From Paracamarosporium sp. OC-R06-R3 (taxonomy: Eukaryota > Ascomycota > Dothideomycetes > Pleosporales > Didymosphaeriaceae): a stretch of DNA of 64,000 nucleotides. A program made the position numbers and the translations under genes. Each line of letters starts with the position of its first letter. The first letter of the stretch is position 1. The stretch lies in the NCBI GenBank assembly GCA_019828545.1, contig JACVRA010000334.1:1-64000 (forward strand), in the 5' to 3' direction. The notes beneath the pieces are model-generated. The model did no database searches. It saw only the letters and a program-made list of their open reading frames with translations, and had not been told where the DNA came from. This document shows positions 12,565 through 25,632 of this stretch, piece after piece.

Positions 12565-12655
12565 TCAAACAGATAGAAGCAGACTGGAAGGGCGGTAAAC
12601 GTCGAGACAACATCTTAGGCAAGCATAGTGTAGTCGAAACTCTTTCTTGCTACCT
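12565..12655 (-). repeat. dispersed repeat R2, copy 2
   Basis: Inverted relative to 163-252 and about 375 bp upstream of the small secreted gene. A perfect 8-bp inverted repeat (AACAACGC/GCGTTGTT, loop CTAA) lies just beside it near 12505-12525. Confidence 0.7.
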
Positions 12656-12832
12656 GCATGCTAGTCCGGCAAGTGAGAGAATCCACCTATGCGCACAATT
12701 TTCCTATATTAGCTAATATATCTGGGGTGGTAGTTTGACTAAAATTTGGCGTACGCCTGAGACAAAAAGTGATTAAAAAAATATGATTCCCCTGCGAATC
12801 GGCACAAAAAAATCAGCTAATATATAACTACT

Positions 12833-12925
12833 CTACATGATTCGATTTGGTGTTGGCACAGCGTGTGACCCTAGTGAGTCGGTACCACAGCAGAGCTGCG
12901 CACTGAATACTGTACCTTTACTAAG
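12833..12925 (-). repeat. R1 repeat, copy B (inverted to copy A)
   Basis: On the minus strand reads TTAGTAAAGGTACAGTATTCAG, TGCGCAGCTCTGC, GGTACCGACTCACTA, matching 11374-11470 in opposite orientation. Copies A and B therefore bracket the small secreted gene. Confidence 0.7.
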
Positions 12926-13392
12926 TCTCTACATTATTAGTAATTTACGTAATTGAAATAGAGTTGCAGTGTAATGAAACACCAATGCAAGCTGATATAC
13001 GCTGAAACGTTTATTGTGTGGTTCCAAAGGCCCCTTCTTCCTAGCTTGCTTCCTGGGCATCGCTCGTCGAGTGTCCGAGAATACCGCACGTAATCCTCGT
13101 CGTTGAACATGCCATCCTCCCCAGATCCACACAGAATTGTCATAGATCTCCCAGAACTCTTTTGATCTTGAAGGTATCTGCGTGGTTGCTTACAGCTCAC
13201 GATGACCTAGATGAGTTGTCATGGTCCTAAGTCTCTCACCGGAAAACACTAAAAGCTTCTATATTTGGTGTAAAGTTATAAATACCTCTATCGTGCCGTG
13301 AGAAATATTTTGTTCTCTCCTACGCATACGTACCCATGCGTGGACCCCATTTCATAAGTTTACCCTCGAATGATTTTGACAGGAAACCACAG

Positions 13393-15015
13393 TCAGGATC
13401 GTATCAGTCTTTGCGAATCATCCAAATCAAAAGAGTTCGTCTTTTCATCGACCAACACAGCATCCTCTGTTTGGGCTAAACAACCGGGACAGTGGTTCAT
13501 CGTATCCTTCGAGTCCCCAGCAGCGACGAATTTGGCAGCCAACCAATTCAAGGCGGTCCAGGATGCGGATAGAAACACGAGATTGGAGACAATGACCGAC
13601 ACGATCAAGGACCCGCCTTGCTTTCTTGCTGGTATTGAGCATACATATTGCGCATACAGCTGCGCTGGCTTTGACCGTAATGGTGCAACATTATCCTTGA
13701 CAAGAGGATAGTAGTCATTGATATCTATCCCTTTTTCGTCATCGGACCAAGTCCCGTTTTTGTAAACGAATCTGCGGTGATCAGTTCGATTTGATCGCCG
13801 GAGAAGGTATTCGATTATTGTTCCATTGGTCAACGGACTCGGTTCACCGAATTGAGGCCCTAGGTCGTGGAGGATGGACGCATAGAATGCTTTTCCGAAG
13901 CCATCCATAGTGACTGCGATCCGTGAGTTTTTCTCAACGTCACCAATAGGGTGATATTGCAAGCTTGCTGAAAAGGCCGATGTGAACGACGAGCCGTTCT
14001 CATATGGCAATACGTCCTGATAGAGCCACCCCTTGATGGACATGAAATTAGGTGACGTTACATCCATGCTTGCAGGTTTGCTGGGTATCATTACTGCTGG
14101 TTTTAGTGCGGGTCGCAGCGGGAAGGGAACTTGAATGGTAAAAGACTTACCGAAAGTTCCGCTGCCCAATGTCACGTCTGGGAACTGTTTTGGTACTAAA
14201 CCGCCAAGTATGCTCTTGACTGCCAATAAGCCGTTATCCCTGGTTTCATGTCAATGGCCGTCTAATCCAGAAAACCAGCACTCACATTGCCAGCTCGCCC
14301 CACCACTGTCCAGAATCAGAATACCTGTTCAATAAAGGGAATTGCCGCACGGCAACCATTGGATTATTGTATTCAACCCTGAAATCAGCCCGGACCGGTG
14401 GTACAATATGATGCAATCTGCAGGACACCTCCGCCTCCCTGGATTAGCCCGTGCAAGTTAATGGGATCAAGGGGACGTACTGATGCCCAGGTCTTACCCC
14501 ATATCCACGGTACATTCCTCTGATGGGAGTTGCAGGCTCGTTGTGCATTGATCTGAATCTGGTTCACTGTGCAATTCGCGAGGGTATTGTTGAGATACGG
14601 TGTCGCCGGCAGATAGGTTCCAGTCAAATTACCTCCAATGTAGGATAACCTCCCCAGCTTGTATGAAAGTCCCGTATTCGTTGTGAACGAAGCGGTTCCG
14701 ACAGCTAGATTCTGCGGCTCGCATGTACGTTCAAGTTTTCCCATCCAGGACCAAGGCCTTCGGTCGAACCACAGCTCCTGTTCTAGAGTGCCATTAGGGT
14801 TCGTAGTGTAGATGGTTCTAGCTAAGTGTTAGCTGCCGCGTTACGTACTAGAGATGTATACCTTGCTTTAAAACATAGCCGTTTGCCCCAACATTAATAA
14901 TAGAGAAAAGAATGAGGGCAGCAATCCCACCAATGACGGTGACCCAGGTAAACCAGCGAAAGGGATACGGTCGAGTGAGGTTGTAGCTAAACACAGAGTG
15001 ATATTGACGTGTCAT
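13393..15015 (-). CDS. two-TM surface protein with large glycosylated ectodomain (apparent frameshift)
   Basis: Exons 15015-14862, 14821-14286 and 14239-13393, with introns of 40 and 46 nt and a likely in-frame 54-nt intron at 14150-14097 (GTAAGT...ACCAG). N-terminal cytosolic residues precede TM1 (WFTWVTVIGGIAALILF); an ectodomain of about 370 residues has many NxT/S sites; TM2 lies near the C-terminus (VSVIVSNLVFLSASW). This matches a large uncharacterised family of fungal membrane proteins, with the GGGGVLQIASYC ... VEYNNPMVAVRQ segment. Between those two motifs the frame shifts by one base (14388-14400) and no intron can explain it, so this is either a sequence error or early decay. About 493 aa if repaired. 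Confidence 0.7.
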
Positions 15016-17520
15016 TGGTATTCACGTTGTACTAATCTACGGTGAAGCGCAGGTTCGTTTGGGTAGCTCTAGATCAGATGGAACTTCATCGGCGCGGAAG
15101 GAATTTAAAGACGTTTCGTCACTTCGAGACCGATCTAATATACCCTAGCAGTTTCAAACTGACCAGATCTCCGAAAACTACATCCTGGCTGCCTGAATGT
15201 CCGTCTGATGGAAAGCAACAAGGCTGATTGGTATTTATGGCAGTGATACGATGCTAGAAAACGGTTCAACCACGGATATAGATGATTACATGGGCCTTGA
15301 AGCTCCAATATGGTTGCGCTGCAGTTTTAAGGAGGAGGCAACGTCCAATAAATGGGCACACCCTTCAGGCGTACGACACCGAGTAACGCCACCAATGGGA
15401 AATCTGTTTCAGCCTTGCCACTCCCCTAATCTGCTATTCCGAGCCACAGATACAAGCAACCGTGAATAAAAACGGCGTTTTATAGTTGTTCGCACAGTAT
15501 TTCTCGGGTGCTTATCTCAACCCAGACTAGATGCGATCACGTGACCTTGCTTGGTGACGATCCAGGCTACATTGCGGGTCCTTTGGATTCAGAGAGTCAG
15601 AGAGCGTTGATTACCTTTTTTTGGGCGATAATAGGGTTCGGTCTTTCCGTTTTTCCTTTCCGCTTTCCATAGATGTGGCTGTCGAATTGCCTCTGGTTCA
15701 CAATCACGCATGGAATTGTGCTCGGATTTTCGTAGTAATCAACATCCAAATCTGTATTCTGAATGAATTAAGACATACTTGAATATTTATTACTTACTCT
15801 GCATTGACAAGGCATGTGCTCCTCTGCTCTGGTTGTAAAACTCGTTCATTCAGATGCTAGTCGCCTCCTACGCGACAACCGCTACTATGATGTCGATCTC
15901 GAAGTTTGAGTAGTTACATGTCCAAATTGCGTAGAAGACGAGTCTTAATGGTCTCATCTCCATTGGTGTGAACAAAAAGTACGATCATCAACTCTCACTC
16001 TTTGCAACTGTTTTTGGTCTACCATCAAGATAACCCTTTATTTAGAGGTTAATAGATGTATCGATATCCTGCAGTCGCTCTTCGCAACTGCGTAGGCCAC
16101 ACCACCAGGGTAACATCGCGCCTCTCTAACATGGTTATCAGCGCATTATCTGGAGTCACTAACGCATGGCCACATCCATACGCCGGTGTCACCCGGGTAC
16201 GACGTCGTATCGGCACTACGCAAACCAGGACAACAGTCTTGAAGATGGGAACGATTACAGTAGAGTAAGCGGCTTCGGCAACTTTTTAGTCGAGTTGATT
16301 AGACACATACGGCAGGATGTGCGCGTAGGTGATAAATTCCTTTCGCAGTGGGGTCTAAACCGCGTAGCGCGTGGAGACACGCGAAGGATCAGCCGGGCGC
16401 GAAAGGCTCGTACCGAGCCTCGCTCTACCGTATCGCTTACCAGCTAGTCGAGCGCAACATCTCCCCGCGTCTCCTCTACAATGCCACTCACATCCGCTAC
16501 GCTGCTACACTGCTTTGTCGGGCGGCGCTAGGCCCCAACTACGTCATGGATTAAGCTTCCACTACGTCACACGTCGACATCATCAGGACCTCACCGGCTC
16601 CGTGTCTAGTCCGTCACAATGGTCACGCACCGAGGCTGTGGGGCGTGCTACAGCTTCATCGACCCTGGCGGCGTAGCTTGTGGTTTGCGAGAATGCAATC
16701 TGTAGGTACCTGCGCCCTCACCACATATCAAGCATTCATCACCATATTAAAGAACCACTTCCCAGTGATTGGGATTGGCCGTAAAAGTCGAAATTTCAGA
16801 TGTTTTAAGAGAAGATTGCATCAGATATATTTGCACCCTACACTGGCGGTCGAGAACTATGCAGATCTTCACCTCATTGACTATAGAAAGGGTTATCATC
16901 GTTGGCTTGAAAAGAGAAGCATGTAGGCCAAGCCATCGAAGCGCGCAAAGTGGATTTTGCCCCATTGAAACTCACCATTCGAACTGGCTAAGGCTATAAT
17001 TTTGGAGTCCATGTCCTTTGGAGGAAGAGAGGCTCCGACATAGACTGATGAACAGCTGACACGTGCTTGCCTGAACTGATGTTTAAGTGCCGATGTAGAC
17101 ACTCTCAAGGGGTCTTCAGAAACTTCTGTCAACGCTAGCTACAGCAGTCCTTCATCAATCATAAGCGTATCATCTAGGTTTCGATTGATTCGTATCAGGC
17201 TGGGGCGCCCCAGTGGGGGTAATTACTATTTCGCATTCAAGACATTTTACACGATGCCATTTTCAGCAAGGCCTTGCGCGTCTGGGGTTGGTTTGTGGGG
17301 ATCCGAGCTGTAGCCATCTCTGTTGACATCGTCGCTGCTGCTGCTGTTGTTGTCTTCGTTGTCGTCGTCAACAATATTAATCGTACAGTTCTTTCGTTCT
17401 ACACAGCAATATTCGCGGTGCGCAAATTATGCAAACACTAAATTGCCAGGTTGAATGCTGAGCAACTCTATTGATTTACCACCACAGCATATCGATACCC
17501 AAATAAAACCCATCTATAAA
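15016..17520. other. gene-poor stretch
   Basis: No supported gene. 16050-16690 is GC-richer than its surroundings, giving overlapping ORFs in several frames on the plus strand, none with recognisable protein character. Confidence 0.5.
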
Positions 17521-17524
17521 TATT

Positions 17525-17671
17525 TATCTATTCTAGATACCATCACCGAATCAAACAAAAACTTGTAATAGAGTTATTTGAACTGGGCTTCGAAGTGGCT
17601 TTTATATTTTGACTTTTTTGACTCTCCGAGATCAGACGGGGTGCGAGTTCAATTTTCCTTCCTAACCGACT
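17525..17671 (+). repeat. dispersed repeat R3, copy 1
   Basis: Aligns with 25486-25632: shared CCGAATCAAACAAAAACT, GGGCTTCGAAGT and AGTTCAAT. Differences are mostly transitions, with copy 1 carrying T/A where copy 2 has C/G (TTGTAATAGAGTT against TCGCAATTGGGTT), the signature expected of repeat-induced point mutation. Confidence 0.75.
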
Positions 17672-19379
17672 TTCAGGATTTGACATAATAAATGTATTAG
17701 GGAAGAATCATAGACAGTAATCCTACTCCCGGATGAAGGTGGATGGAATAGACTCACGTTCCAGTATCTTCTGAGGAGGGTTTGGCGTGGTGGGTATGAA
17801 CGGAGCAGCAGGCAGTGTCGCGCTCCGCGCGATCATAGTCAATTGTGTATTTGGACGCCTACAAAACACCTAGGCCTCAATCCCAACAAGTAACCACCAA
17901 GCTCCCCATTAATAGCTTTCCTTATACAAACAACTGTAGAAGCTACCATTCATGTACGGTAAACGATTGGGCACATCCGGTAGAAAGACGCCGGGCTCTA
18001 CTAGCCCGGCTGCGAACAAACTATAGTGTAAGCCACATCCAGCGCCGCCATAAAGATTACTTACATAATTTTTAGCCACAGTTGCTTTTAAATTTCTCCT
18101 CACTCTCCCAAATATTTTCATCCGTTACCCAATGATCTAAGTGAGCTTGATCTAGCACAGGAAGATCAGGCTGCCTGAGGTGAAGACATGCGCAACTTGT
18201 GTACAAGAGATCAATTATGAAACGAGTAAGCCAAAGGTAAAGCCATACAGAGCACAGTAGAGAGAACGCGGAGATGGATTCCCACCACCTAAGACGTGGT
18301 GATCGGAAGCATATCCGCTCTCTTAGCATACTCAAGAAACCTAGACGAAAGCACGCTCGTACCCGTGATCTGAGCTGCAAACCTCATTATAAATTATACT
18401 TTGAGACTTTCGTGGCACACCGCAAATTCGAATCGAAACGACCCGCCGAAATGCAGCATAAAACTGGGACGAGAAAGCCTAACAGGGTCGCTGTCTGTGA
18501 TTGAAGAAGAAGGGAGCGATGGTATTTCTGTAGCTTTTTAAGATTCACCATCAGATTACTTAATGCGAGGGTCCTGACTTCTGACCGTGATAGTGGATGG
18601 CCTAGTCGGCTTTTGGTCATCTGTTCCCTCATTAACTGCTCCCTGATACAAAGAGTGCGTAAGCTGTTTTCTCATGTAAGACAGATGATAACACGAGTAA
18701 ACACTGAGTAGACGTATGGATGTGAGTGGGCTCTGTGTGGCGCCCTATGCTTTGTCATATGCGTTATCCCATGAACGTGAAGAAGAGACTCGACTGTGAC
18801 TCGATTATACGGCGTCTTCTACGATCTGTCCAGTCATCACTTGATTTTACGGGCCCATCAGTATACGAACACAATGAATCTTGACCGACGCAGATCGGCG
18901 CTGTTCCCGGATCTCTAGTCGCTCCGTCGCCCCATTTAGCTAGTCTCAGCCCAATGACAAAATCTACGGTGCCTATAGACACTTCGTCGCCGACGTGTTC
19001 GATGTGTGTGCTAGCACCCTAGTCAAATCAGTCTCTCGCGCGAGGCCGAGAGGATACGAAGGCAACAACACTGACGCGATAGATTTATACTAGGACCAAC
19101 GCCTACTCGACTGTTGCTGTAATATTGAGAGCAGCGTCGCAGCGCTGCCAATGATCACTTTGCGGTGTTCATTGATAGTGTCGCACTGGATGGTCGATGC
19201 CACCGGCTGTACTGGTTTCTTTGCCTGCCGGGCGAATCATGTGATCTGGGGCAACGCGTCTCTGAGTTACGGATGCTTTGATTCCTTAGGCTAACCCTGC
19301 GAGTCAGCAATGTCAAAAATAGGTAAAACATCGTCCAATACTTGGATAAAAGTTCTTTCCAGTAGTGGTAGGATGTTCA
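17672..19379. other. gene-poor stretch
   Basis: Only short isolated ORFs; no recognised gene, RNA or element. Confidence 0.5.
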
Positions 19380-19387
19380 NNNNNNNN
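19380..19387. other. assembly gap (8 N)
   Basis: Eight undetermined bases, just upstream of a decayed R1 copy, suggesting the assembler met repeat sequence here. Confidence 0.95.
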
Positions 19388-19439
19388 AGCATAGCTCTGC
19401 ACCCTGCATAACATGTTCAACTTCTTTAAGGCATAACTC

Positions 19440-19560
19440 CTTGCTACCCTTATTGAACTATATATTTACAACAAGTCTAAAGAAGACTGTTAACAAACAG
19501 AACAATAAAAAGTTGTAGATTAGTAAAAATACAGCACTTAGTACACAAGAGCCCTGCTTT
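19440..19560 (+). repeat. R1 repeat, copy D (RIP-like decay)
   Basis: Follows the promoter block of the small secreted gene: TTGCTACCC, ATTTACAACAAGTCTAAAG, AGATTAGTAAAAATACAGCAC. Relative to 56075-56195 nearly all changes are C-to-T or G-to-A, consistent with RIP. Confidence 0.65.
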
Positions 19561-19862
19561 CTTGTGTAAACTGGCTCTCGAATTGTTCTGTACACCAAAG
19601 TGGATTGAGATAGAAAAGATAAGAATTGAGAACAAAGTGATTAGGTTCACCAAAAACAAATCTATAACATCTAACGCCTTCAACAACTATGGAAACTAAA
19701 ACCAGTCGATCCAACCGAGATTAGGTCGCCCACTTGGTGTTTGTATCATAAAGGCCCTGCTCCAAAGATTGTTTGGGAGAAAGCTCATTGCGTTGCGTCA
19801 ACAATTATCCTACACGCTTCACTCCTAGAAACTTCATCTACGCCCTGTCATAATTTAACTTT

Positions 19863-21106
19863 TCATGTCTTTAGTGATTGAGCGTCATCATTGTCCTTAC
19901 CAGCCGTTTTGCCCAATTCAGCTAGCTCAGATTCCACTTTCTTGATCTTTTCCTCGAGATCCTCCCTGGTTTTCTGCTGGTTTTCTTTCAAATCCTTGGT
20001 GTTGTATAATTCAAGTTTTAGCTCAGCTAAATCATGCTCTTTGATCGCCTTGTCTAAGCGTTTTTTGTCGCTCGATCTTACAACCCCTCTCGTCTCCTTT
20101 TCTTTGTATTCGCGTTTGACTGCCTTGAGCTCTTTCTTCGTGCTAGCTACCTTTTTACGTAGTTCGTCTTTCTCTGGATCTAAAGATCTTGTAAGAAAAG
20201 TCATTAAGGATATTTTCGGGACTGGGCACCTTTATTAACTATATCTATATCAATGACCCGGGCGTCTGCCATGAAGTTGGGTGGCTGAAGGAGCCTATGC
20301 TTGTTGATCGAATGGTTTCCGATCACCAAATCGACCGTGGCGGTCTCAGAGACGAGGAAACGCATGTTTCTGTACACCTGCGTGCTAGTGTAGTGACACC
20401 AAGACACATGGACCGCACCGATGACGTCGTGAGCTTGCCCGTTCATAGCAGTACCGCCATTCTTTTCTGTATCGCTCAATGGCTCATACGACGTAATGCC
20501 CAACTGTTGAGCGAATCCAGCGGAGATGATGTTGCCTTGTAGATTACCAGTATCGATGGTGCATTGGGCTTCATGGCGCGTGCTGGAATCACCCGAGCCA
20601 TGAGACGAAAAGACGGTAACGGGTTGTATGAAAGGATTTGGCCTGGAACGAAATACCTGCAGGGATTAATGATGAGCTCAAAGCTTTCTTACGTGCAACA
20701 TACATCAGGTTCCTCTAGCCTTGCTGTCGTTACAGTGGCAGCCAGCTTTTGTTTCACACTGTTAGGTCCAAGGAAAAGTCCTTTAATCATATCCCACCAA
20801 GTAATCTCGACGTCTACAACTGCAGTCTTCCGTCGGTTGATGTGCGGTATTTTGTCGCCTAGATCGTCATCCGATTCCACGACTGTACGGATTGATGGTG
20901 CGAGAGAAGCTGAGCGTCGATGTGCGGAACCATTTTGTCCATCTGGGAAGGCCACGGAGAGATGTCTAGGGTCTTGATCCTTTTGTCCTCCTGTTCTCAC
21001 GTCAGTCTCTGTGCACACATGGGTCGCGAAGAAGTACCAAGGGGTCCCGAGTTGCACATTTTCTTGATATCGATCGCGATTGGAATTCGACTTCTTTTTG
21101 GGTAGG
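19863..21106 (-). CDS. retropepsin-like domain protein with C-terminal coiled coil (5' end unresolved)
   Basis: Three exons: 21106-20704, 20656-20230 and 20179-19863, with introns of 47 nt (GTATGT...CTGCAG) and 50 nt (GTGCCC...TTTAG), all in phase. The middle exon carries CTIDTGNLQGNIISAGFA, a DTG-type active-site loop as in retropepsin/Ddi1-like aspartic proteases, then FLVSETATVDLVIGNHSI, the second hydrophobic strand and turn. The last exon encodes about 105 highly charged residues of coiled coil (EKDELRKKVASTKKELK ...). The first exon is basic and unrecognised; it begins at a good acceptor (TTTTCAG) and lacks an in-frame ATG, so an upstream exon is missing. The retropepsin-like unit is widespread as single fungal genes rather than retrotransposon pol; no integrase or reverse transcriptase lies nearby. 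Confidence 0.72.
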
Positions 21107-22897
21107 CTGAAAATGAGAGTAGAGACAAATAGGTGGTTTGTAGCGCGGGGGCTCTTTTATGGTCAACGGGGACTAGGCAACGGATACCGTTGGGCTCTTG
21201 GCTTGGCTCCACCACGACCGAAGAGAAGCTGCTAGGCGAAAAGGCAGTGCTGTGCGGCGCGTGTCAGTGCGGCGGCTTCAGTGATCATGCGAACAGGTGG
21301 AGAACCCCTAGCTTCCAGTTCCGGAAACGCACGCGTCATCCCCGTCTCTTGCCTATGGATTTACGCCTTAGTATAGGATGGCTGGGTATCTGCACGAGCC
21401 GCTCTCCTGCCTGTTCGTATCAACCCACAGCCTGGATGAGACCACGATCATGGGGGCCTGGGATGAGCTGAAGCATAAAGAGTCCTCCGCCCGGCTTTGT
21501 CGCCGTTGTGTGCTTAGCCATCAACTTCTCGACATACTAGCGCCTTCGGACCCCAAATAACTCTCACCGCCCTAACGCCACTCACCCTATCGTCTTTCTC
21601 CACCTCAGCATGTTATCCTCCTTCAGCCTGATCTCAATGCGGTGTGCCGTTCTCTAGCGCAAAGCATTGGGAACCAAGTGTCGTCTGGACAAACGCGCAT
21701 CGGAACAGGAATGAGCATATCATCCGGTGTGATGCAGACGTTTAAAGAGTATAGTTCGAGGGAAGTGTGGCGACAGGCCGAAGGGGTTCGGCGGTAAGCA
21801 GGGGTACGATCGGTTTGGGATCGGTTTGGAATCGGTTCGGCGGAGCCGATTCGCTCTGATCATGCAGAGTCGGTTCACCATGACAGGCCGGCAGTCTTTT
21901 ACACTTCCAATCTTCCAGCCTGACCGGTCCCGTAGCCTGATGATCCAGTGAGTACCTTTTCTTTTCCAAACCAAACCGGTGAGTACGAGCTGCAGGACAG
22001 CTGTCATTCTCGATTCTTGTGGCTATGCTAGACGGCGCATCAGGCTGCACCCAGACCTGGCAACCTTGAACTGAGATATCAGCCGATAGCGACTTGGCGT
22101 AAGCTAGCCTTGTGAGAAGATGATAAGATGACAACAAAGAATGACTGATTATATGCTTACCAAGCCAACAGAGCCTCAAGCACGCTTAGCCTCAGCCTGA
22201 TGCTGAAGCTTCGGCCCCCATCGCAATTCAATCATTAGAGAGAGTTTCCCTACTACATCAACCTTGATGTTCCAGCACAACGTCGAGTGTGAAGTCTTGG
22301 AGGCAGTTGTCCCATCCTTGGAGGATCATGCGACTATCGTAGAGAGCCTTCAGAGAAATTGAAAGTGGTGACGCGAGGCTACAACCAAGAAAGAGATGAA
22401 AGCTGGGACCGAAGGCTGTGTTCTGAGTACAAATGTACTGCGATCCGCAGGCGAGCAGGATTGCTTTATGATTATTGCTCTGCTTCGTCTTGGAGCTGAC
22501 TTCAAGCCTAGAGCTTGTCGGTGAAGAAAGACGACCTTTGCAGGCAAACCCCGCTCGGCCTGCATACATAGTCTATGCAACAGCGCATCGTCGCGATACA
22601 GTGCGTCCAACCACAAGAGGAGGCAATCAACCACCATTCCAAGTGCGGCGGGTTGCACATAGAGAGTGGGGCCTGGAGCAACTCACACCAGAAGCTGACA
22701 TGTCAAACTGAACTGCTGCACTTCTCATTCGTGCCACGGTATACTGCAGTTATCGTGACTGCGCCTCTCGCCCAGAACTCGAGGATTTTGCCGGATCTCC
22801 CTTAAAAGCTGGGTAGATACTTGTTTCACCGTATCCTTGCCGTTGCATCTACCATCATCACGTTTGGCTAGGTCAGGATTTGTACTTGTCAGGAACT
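21107..22897. other. intergenic stretch
   Basis: Must contain the 5' exon(s) of the 19863-21106 gene and the promoter of the DUF6594 gene. ORFs such as 21742-22179 and 22350-22658 (minus) have no recognised features. Confidence 0.5.
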
Positions 22898-24404
22898 ATG
22901 AAAATACCAGGTGGACAGGGTTCACCTCCGGCCTCTGGTCGTGGTTCCTTATCTGCTGATACTCAGGACTCGTTGAATCCCGATTCGCCGCGCACGCTGG
23001 TCTGCCCTTCTCCTACGACCTCCTCGCCAACCAAAGGAAGGGCATCAATCTCGACGAAGAGCAGTATACAGAATGAAAGGCCCGAGGGACCTATCCCGAA
23101 TGTGCGCCATCAAGGTTGGCCGCAACTGGCATGGCTCATGGATCAAAACCCGTACGTTATCCTAGGACAGAACATCTCAAATTTCCTCGAGCGTTCACAT
23201 TAGTCCGAGTCATCACCTGTCGATTGTATGCTAGATTAACCTTACTGACCTTGCATCTCGGACTTTAGGGACTTGGCTGCCTTCCCACGATTCAGGGAGC
23301 TCAACGTCAAGAGTCTTCTCTATTATCAGGCAGAACTCACCATGTATCAGAAGAAGATCCATCAACTTGAATGGGAAGATTCTTTCAAGGGCGAGGAGTG
23401 GGCTGAAAGCGCAGATGAACTAGTCGAATCGGGGTCTGAGCAGTTCAAGACCGTGCAGGAGATGAGGAAAGTGCTGAAAGAATATAGTACGTCTCTGATG
23501 CTGTAAATAATCGTCTTGAATTATACTGACGATCTTTAGATGATGCTTTGATCCAGTTTTCCCATGTCAACGCGCTGCCCGATGCCGAGCCCTTCAACAT
23601 GCGAACACTTAGGAAATGGCTGGCCGCTGAGGAAGGTGCCAATTACAAAGTCACTGGCGGCAATGATCTGGAGAATTCATGGGGTGACATCTGGCATGAT
23701 TCTGACCCCAGATTACGTACACAGTTTTGGGGCCTAATGAAGTCCTTGGTCGGCATGCCGCCCTCTCTCAAAAACGAGCGTGATCTAGCAGTAACGACTC
23801 CAGCAACAAAGGTTGATGGGTTAACCCGATGGGTCGCCACCGAGTTCATACCCTTTGTGAGAGCGGTCCGTGCCTACTTCAAGAACCGCAAGAAGAGACC
23901 TCATGAGAGGAATGGGGAAGCAGGCGAAGTATCGCAATCTAATGAAAGGTCAGCAGACGAGAAATCTACCTCGGAATCTATGTCATCAAACGATGGCAAG
24001 AAAAAGAGACAAGAGACGCTTGTGTCGTGGTCCGAAAGAAGTGCTCTTAGGGCTACGTCCGCTTTATCTACTTTGATCGCTTGCCTCCTCCCTGTCGTCG
24101 CCATAACGATACTATCGCAATTGCACGGGCTGAGAAATCTCTTGGGGTGCTTGGCTGGCTTTGCAGGTCTTTTCGCAATGATCTTGATATTTCTTACACA
24201 AGGCACGTCGTCTAGAGTTGAAATTTTTGCAGCCACTGCAGCGTAAGTAGCTTGCTCTGCATGTTTGACTTCTACTAAAGCCTTACAAGGTTCTCGGCTG
24301 TCATGGTGGTGTTCATTTCGCAACCACCTCCACCAATCGTTACGGTTATTCCCGGGTCGTCTATTCCATCGATATCTCCGAGCCCAACACCTACGCTGCT
24401 GTAG
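22898..24404 (+). CDS. DUF6594 family membrane protein
   Basis: Four exons: 22898-23151, 23269-23486, 23540-24242, 24290-24404 (introns 117, 53 and 47 nt); 429 aa, all phases consistent. An N-terminal Ser/Pro-rich disordered region precedes the diagnostic DUF6594 start (QGWPQLAWLMDQNPDLAAF, then FRELNVKSLLYYQAEL), a helical bundle with EMRKVLKEYNDALIQ, and a C-terminal hydrophobic block with two or three TM helices ending FAATAAFSAVMVVFIS. DUF6594 proteins are common in filamentous fungi, often many per genome, and uncharacterised; some have been noted near NLR or HET genes. The charged insert (about 235-300) between helices is low complexity. Intact and probably expressed. Confidence 0.9.
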
Positions 24405-24734
24405 CCCATCTGCCCCGTAGTTAGATGATGGGATCACGTTATGAAGCTTTACTCTTTATTAGCTTTGTACCTCCTCTCCATAAACCAGAAGAAGTCGGCA
24501 CCTCATTGGCATGCGATACACACCGAAAACCTGTCTGTCGTGTTTGAAAACAAGCGTAGGGCGAGTGTACATCCTGTCCACAATATCGCAGATGATTTGA
24601 AAAGCTCGGACGGCAAATTAGTGTCGTTGTAGGCATAGCGTCTCGAAATCGATCTGGTAAAGTTAGCAAAGAACCTTCTTTCTATTATAAACAGATCTGC
24701 CCGTGGATTTTGGAAGGAGATTTTACTCATTTAG
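24405..24734. other. short intergenic stretch
   Basis: No gene seen; serves as the 3' region between the DUF6594 gene and the minus-strand ORF ending at 24735. Confidence 0.6.
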
Positions 24735-25121
24735 TTACTCAAGTTGTTGAGATTTTTTGAACGTATTTGAAAGTATCCTTACGCTCTCTAAGTAACGTCT
24801 CAAGTCGCCAATTATCTCCACGTCATCAGATCTTGAGGCCCTTGACTTAATGAACTGTTGGTACTTCTCTGCAATAATCTTTCCCGCGCGTTTAAGGGGT
24901 TCGCCGAAGAAGGGATGTCTGTTGGCCTGGGCATGAATATCCTGAGGAGGCTTCAAAAGCTCGCCTGGAGATTTTGATGCATCGTGGCAGCCCACTGTAT
25001 CAAAATGCATATCAATGCCTATGCAACAGCGTAATGGTTTTCTTGAAATAGCGCGTGACATCGGCGAAGACACTGTAACGTAGTGGTCACCGGCGTTGCG
25101 AAAAGTCTCACTTGTACGCAT
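24735..25121 (-). CDS. hypothetical protein, 128 aa
   Basis: ATG-started ORF ending ...GDLRRYLESVRILSNTFKKSQQLE, basic and helix-prone at the C-terminus, with HPFFGEPLKRAGKIIAEKYQQFIKSR in the middle (read in two pieces: HPFFGEPLKRAGK and IIAEKYQQFIKSR). Amino-acid usage looks protein-like but no family is recognised and no partner exon was found. It could be a fragment. Confidence 0.35.
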   Translation of the reverse strand: MRTSETFRNAGDHYVTVSSPMSRAISRKPLRCCIGIDMHFDTVGCHDASKSPGELLKPPQDIHAQANRHPFFGEPLKRAGKIIAEKYQQFIKSRASRSDDVEIIGDLRRYLESVRILSNTFKKSQQLE

Positions 25122-25485
25122 AATGAAATCAATCAGTAGCTAAAACAATATGAACGTGCAAAGCTGCCTGACGCGAAGCCAGGAGTAGGTATCGTTAGGT
25201 TAGTGGGTACACTACACAGCTCGCTTGAAACTACATTTTGAGCATAGCAGGCAGCAGTGTAGAGGCGAGTTTGCGAGAAGATCCACGGATTATCATATCT
25301 AGCGGTCATTGACCTGCTGTCATCACGGTTTGGCAACATTCTGTTTCTTCATCCTTCTCGAACTAGTGAGATTATCGGTATCTACATCCGCAAAGACCCA
25401 TAGCTTGCTGGTGTCATACAACACTACCCACGATGCGCTTCGCGAAAACTGTTCCCCTGCATTTCTAGTCAATATTATATACCGC

Positions 25486-25632
25486 TTATCTATTACTCAA
25501 TTCCCAATCCCATCGCCGAATCAAACAAAAACTCGCAATTGGGTTCTTTGAGCCGGGCTTCGAAGTAGCTTTTAGTCTTTGTCTTTTTCTCTTTTTTCAT
25601 TTGTGGATTGAATGGAGCGGCAGTTCAATCCC
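25486..25632 (+). repeat. dispersed repeat R3, copy 2
   Basis: Partner of 17525-17671; this copy keeps the C/G bases and looks closer to the ancestral form. No coding content seen. Confidence 0.75.
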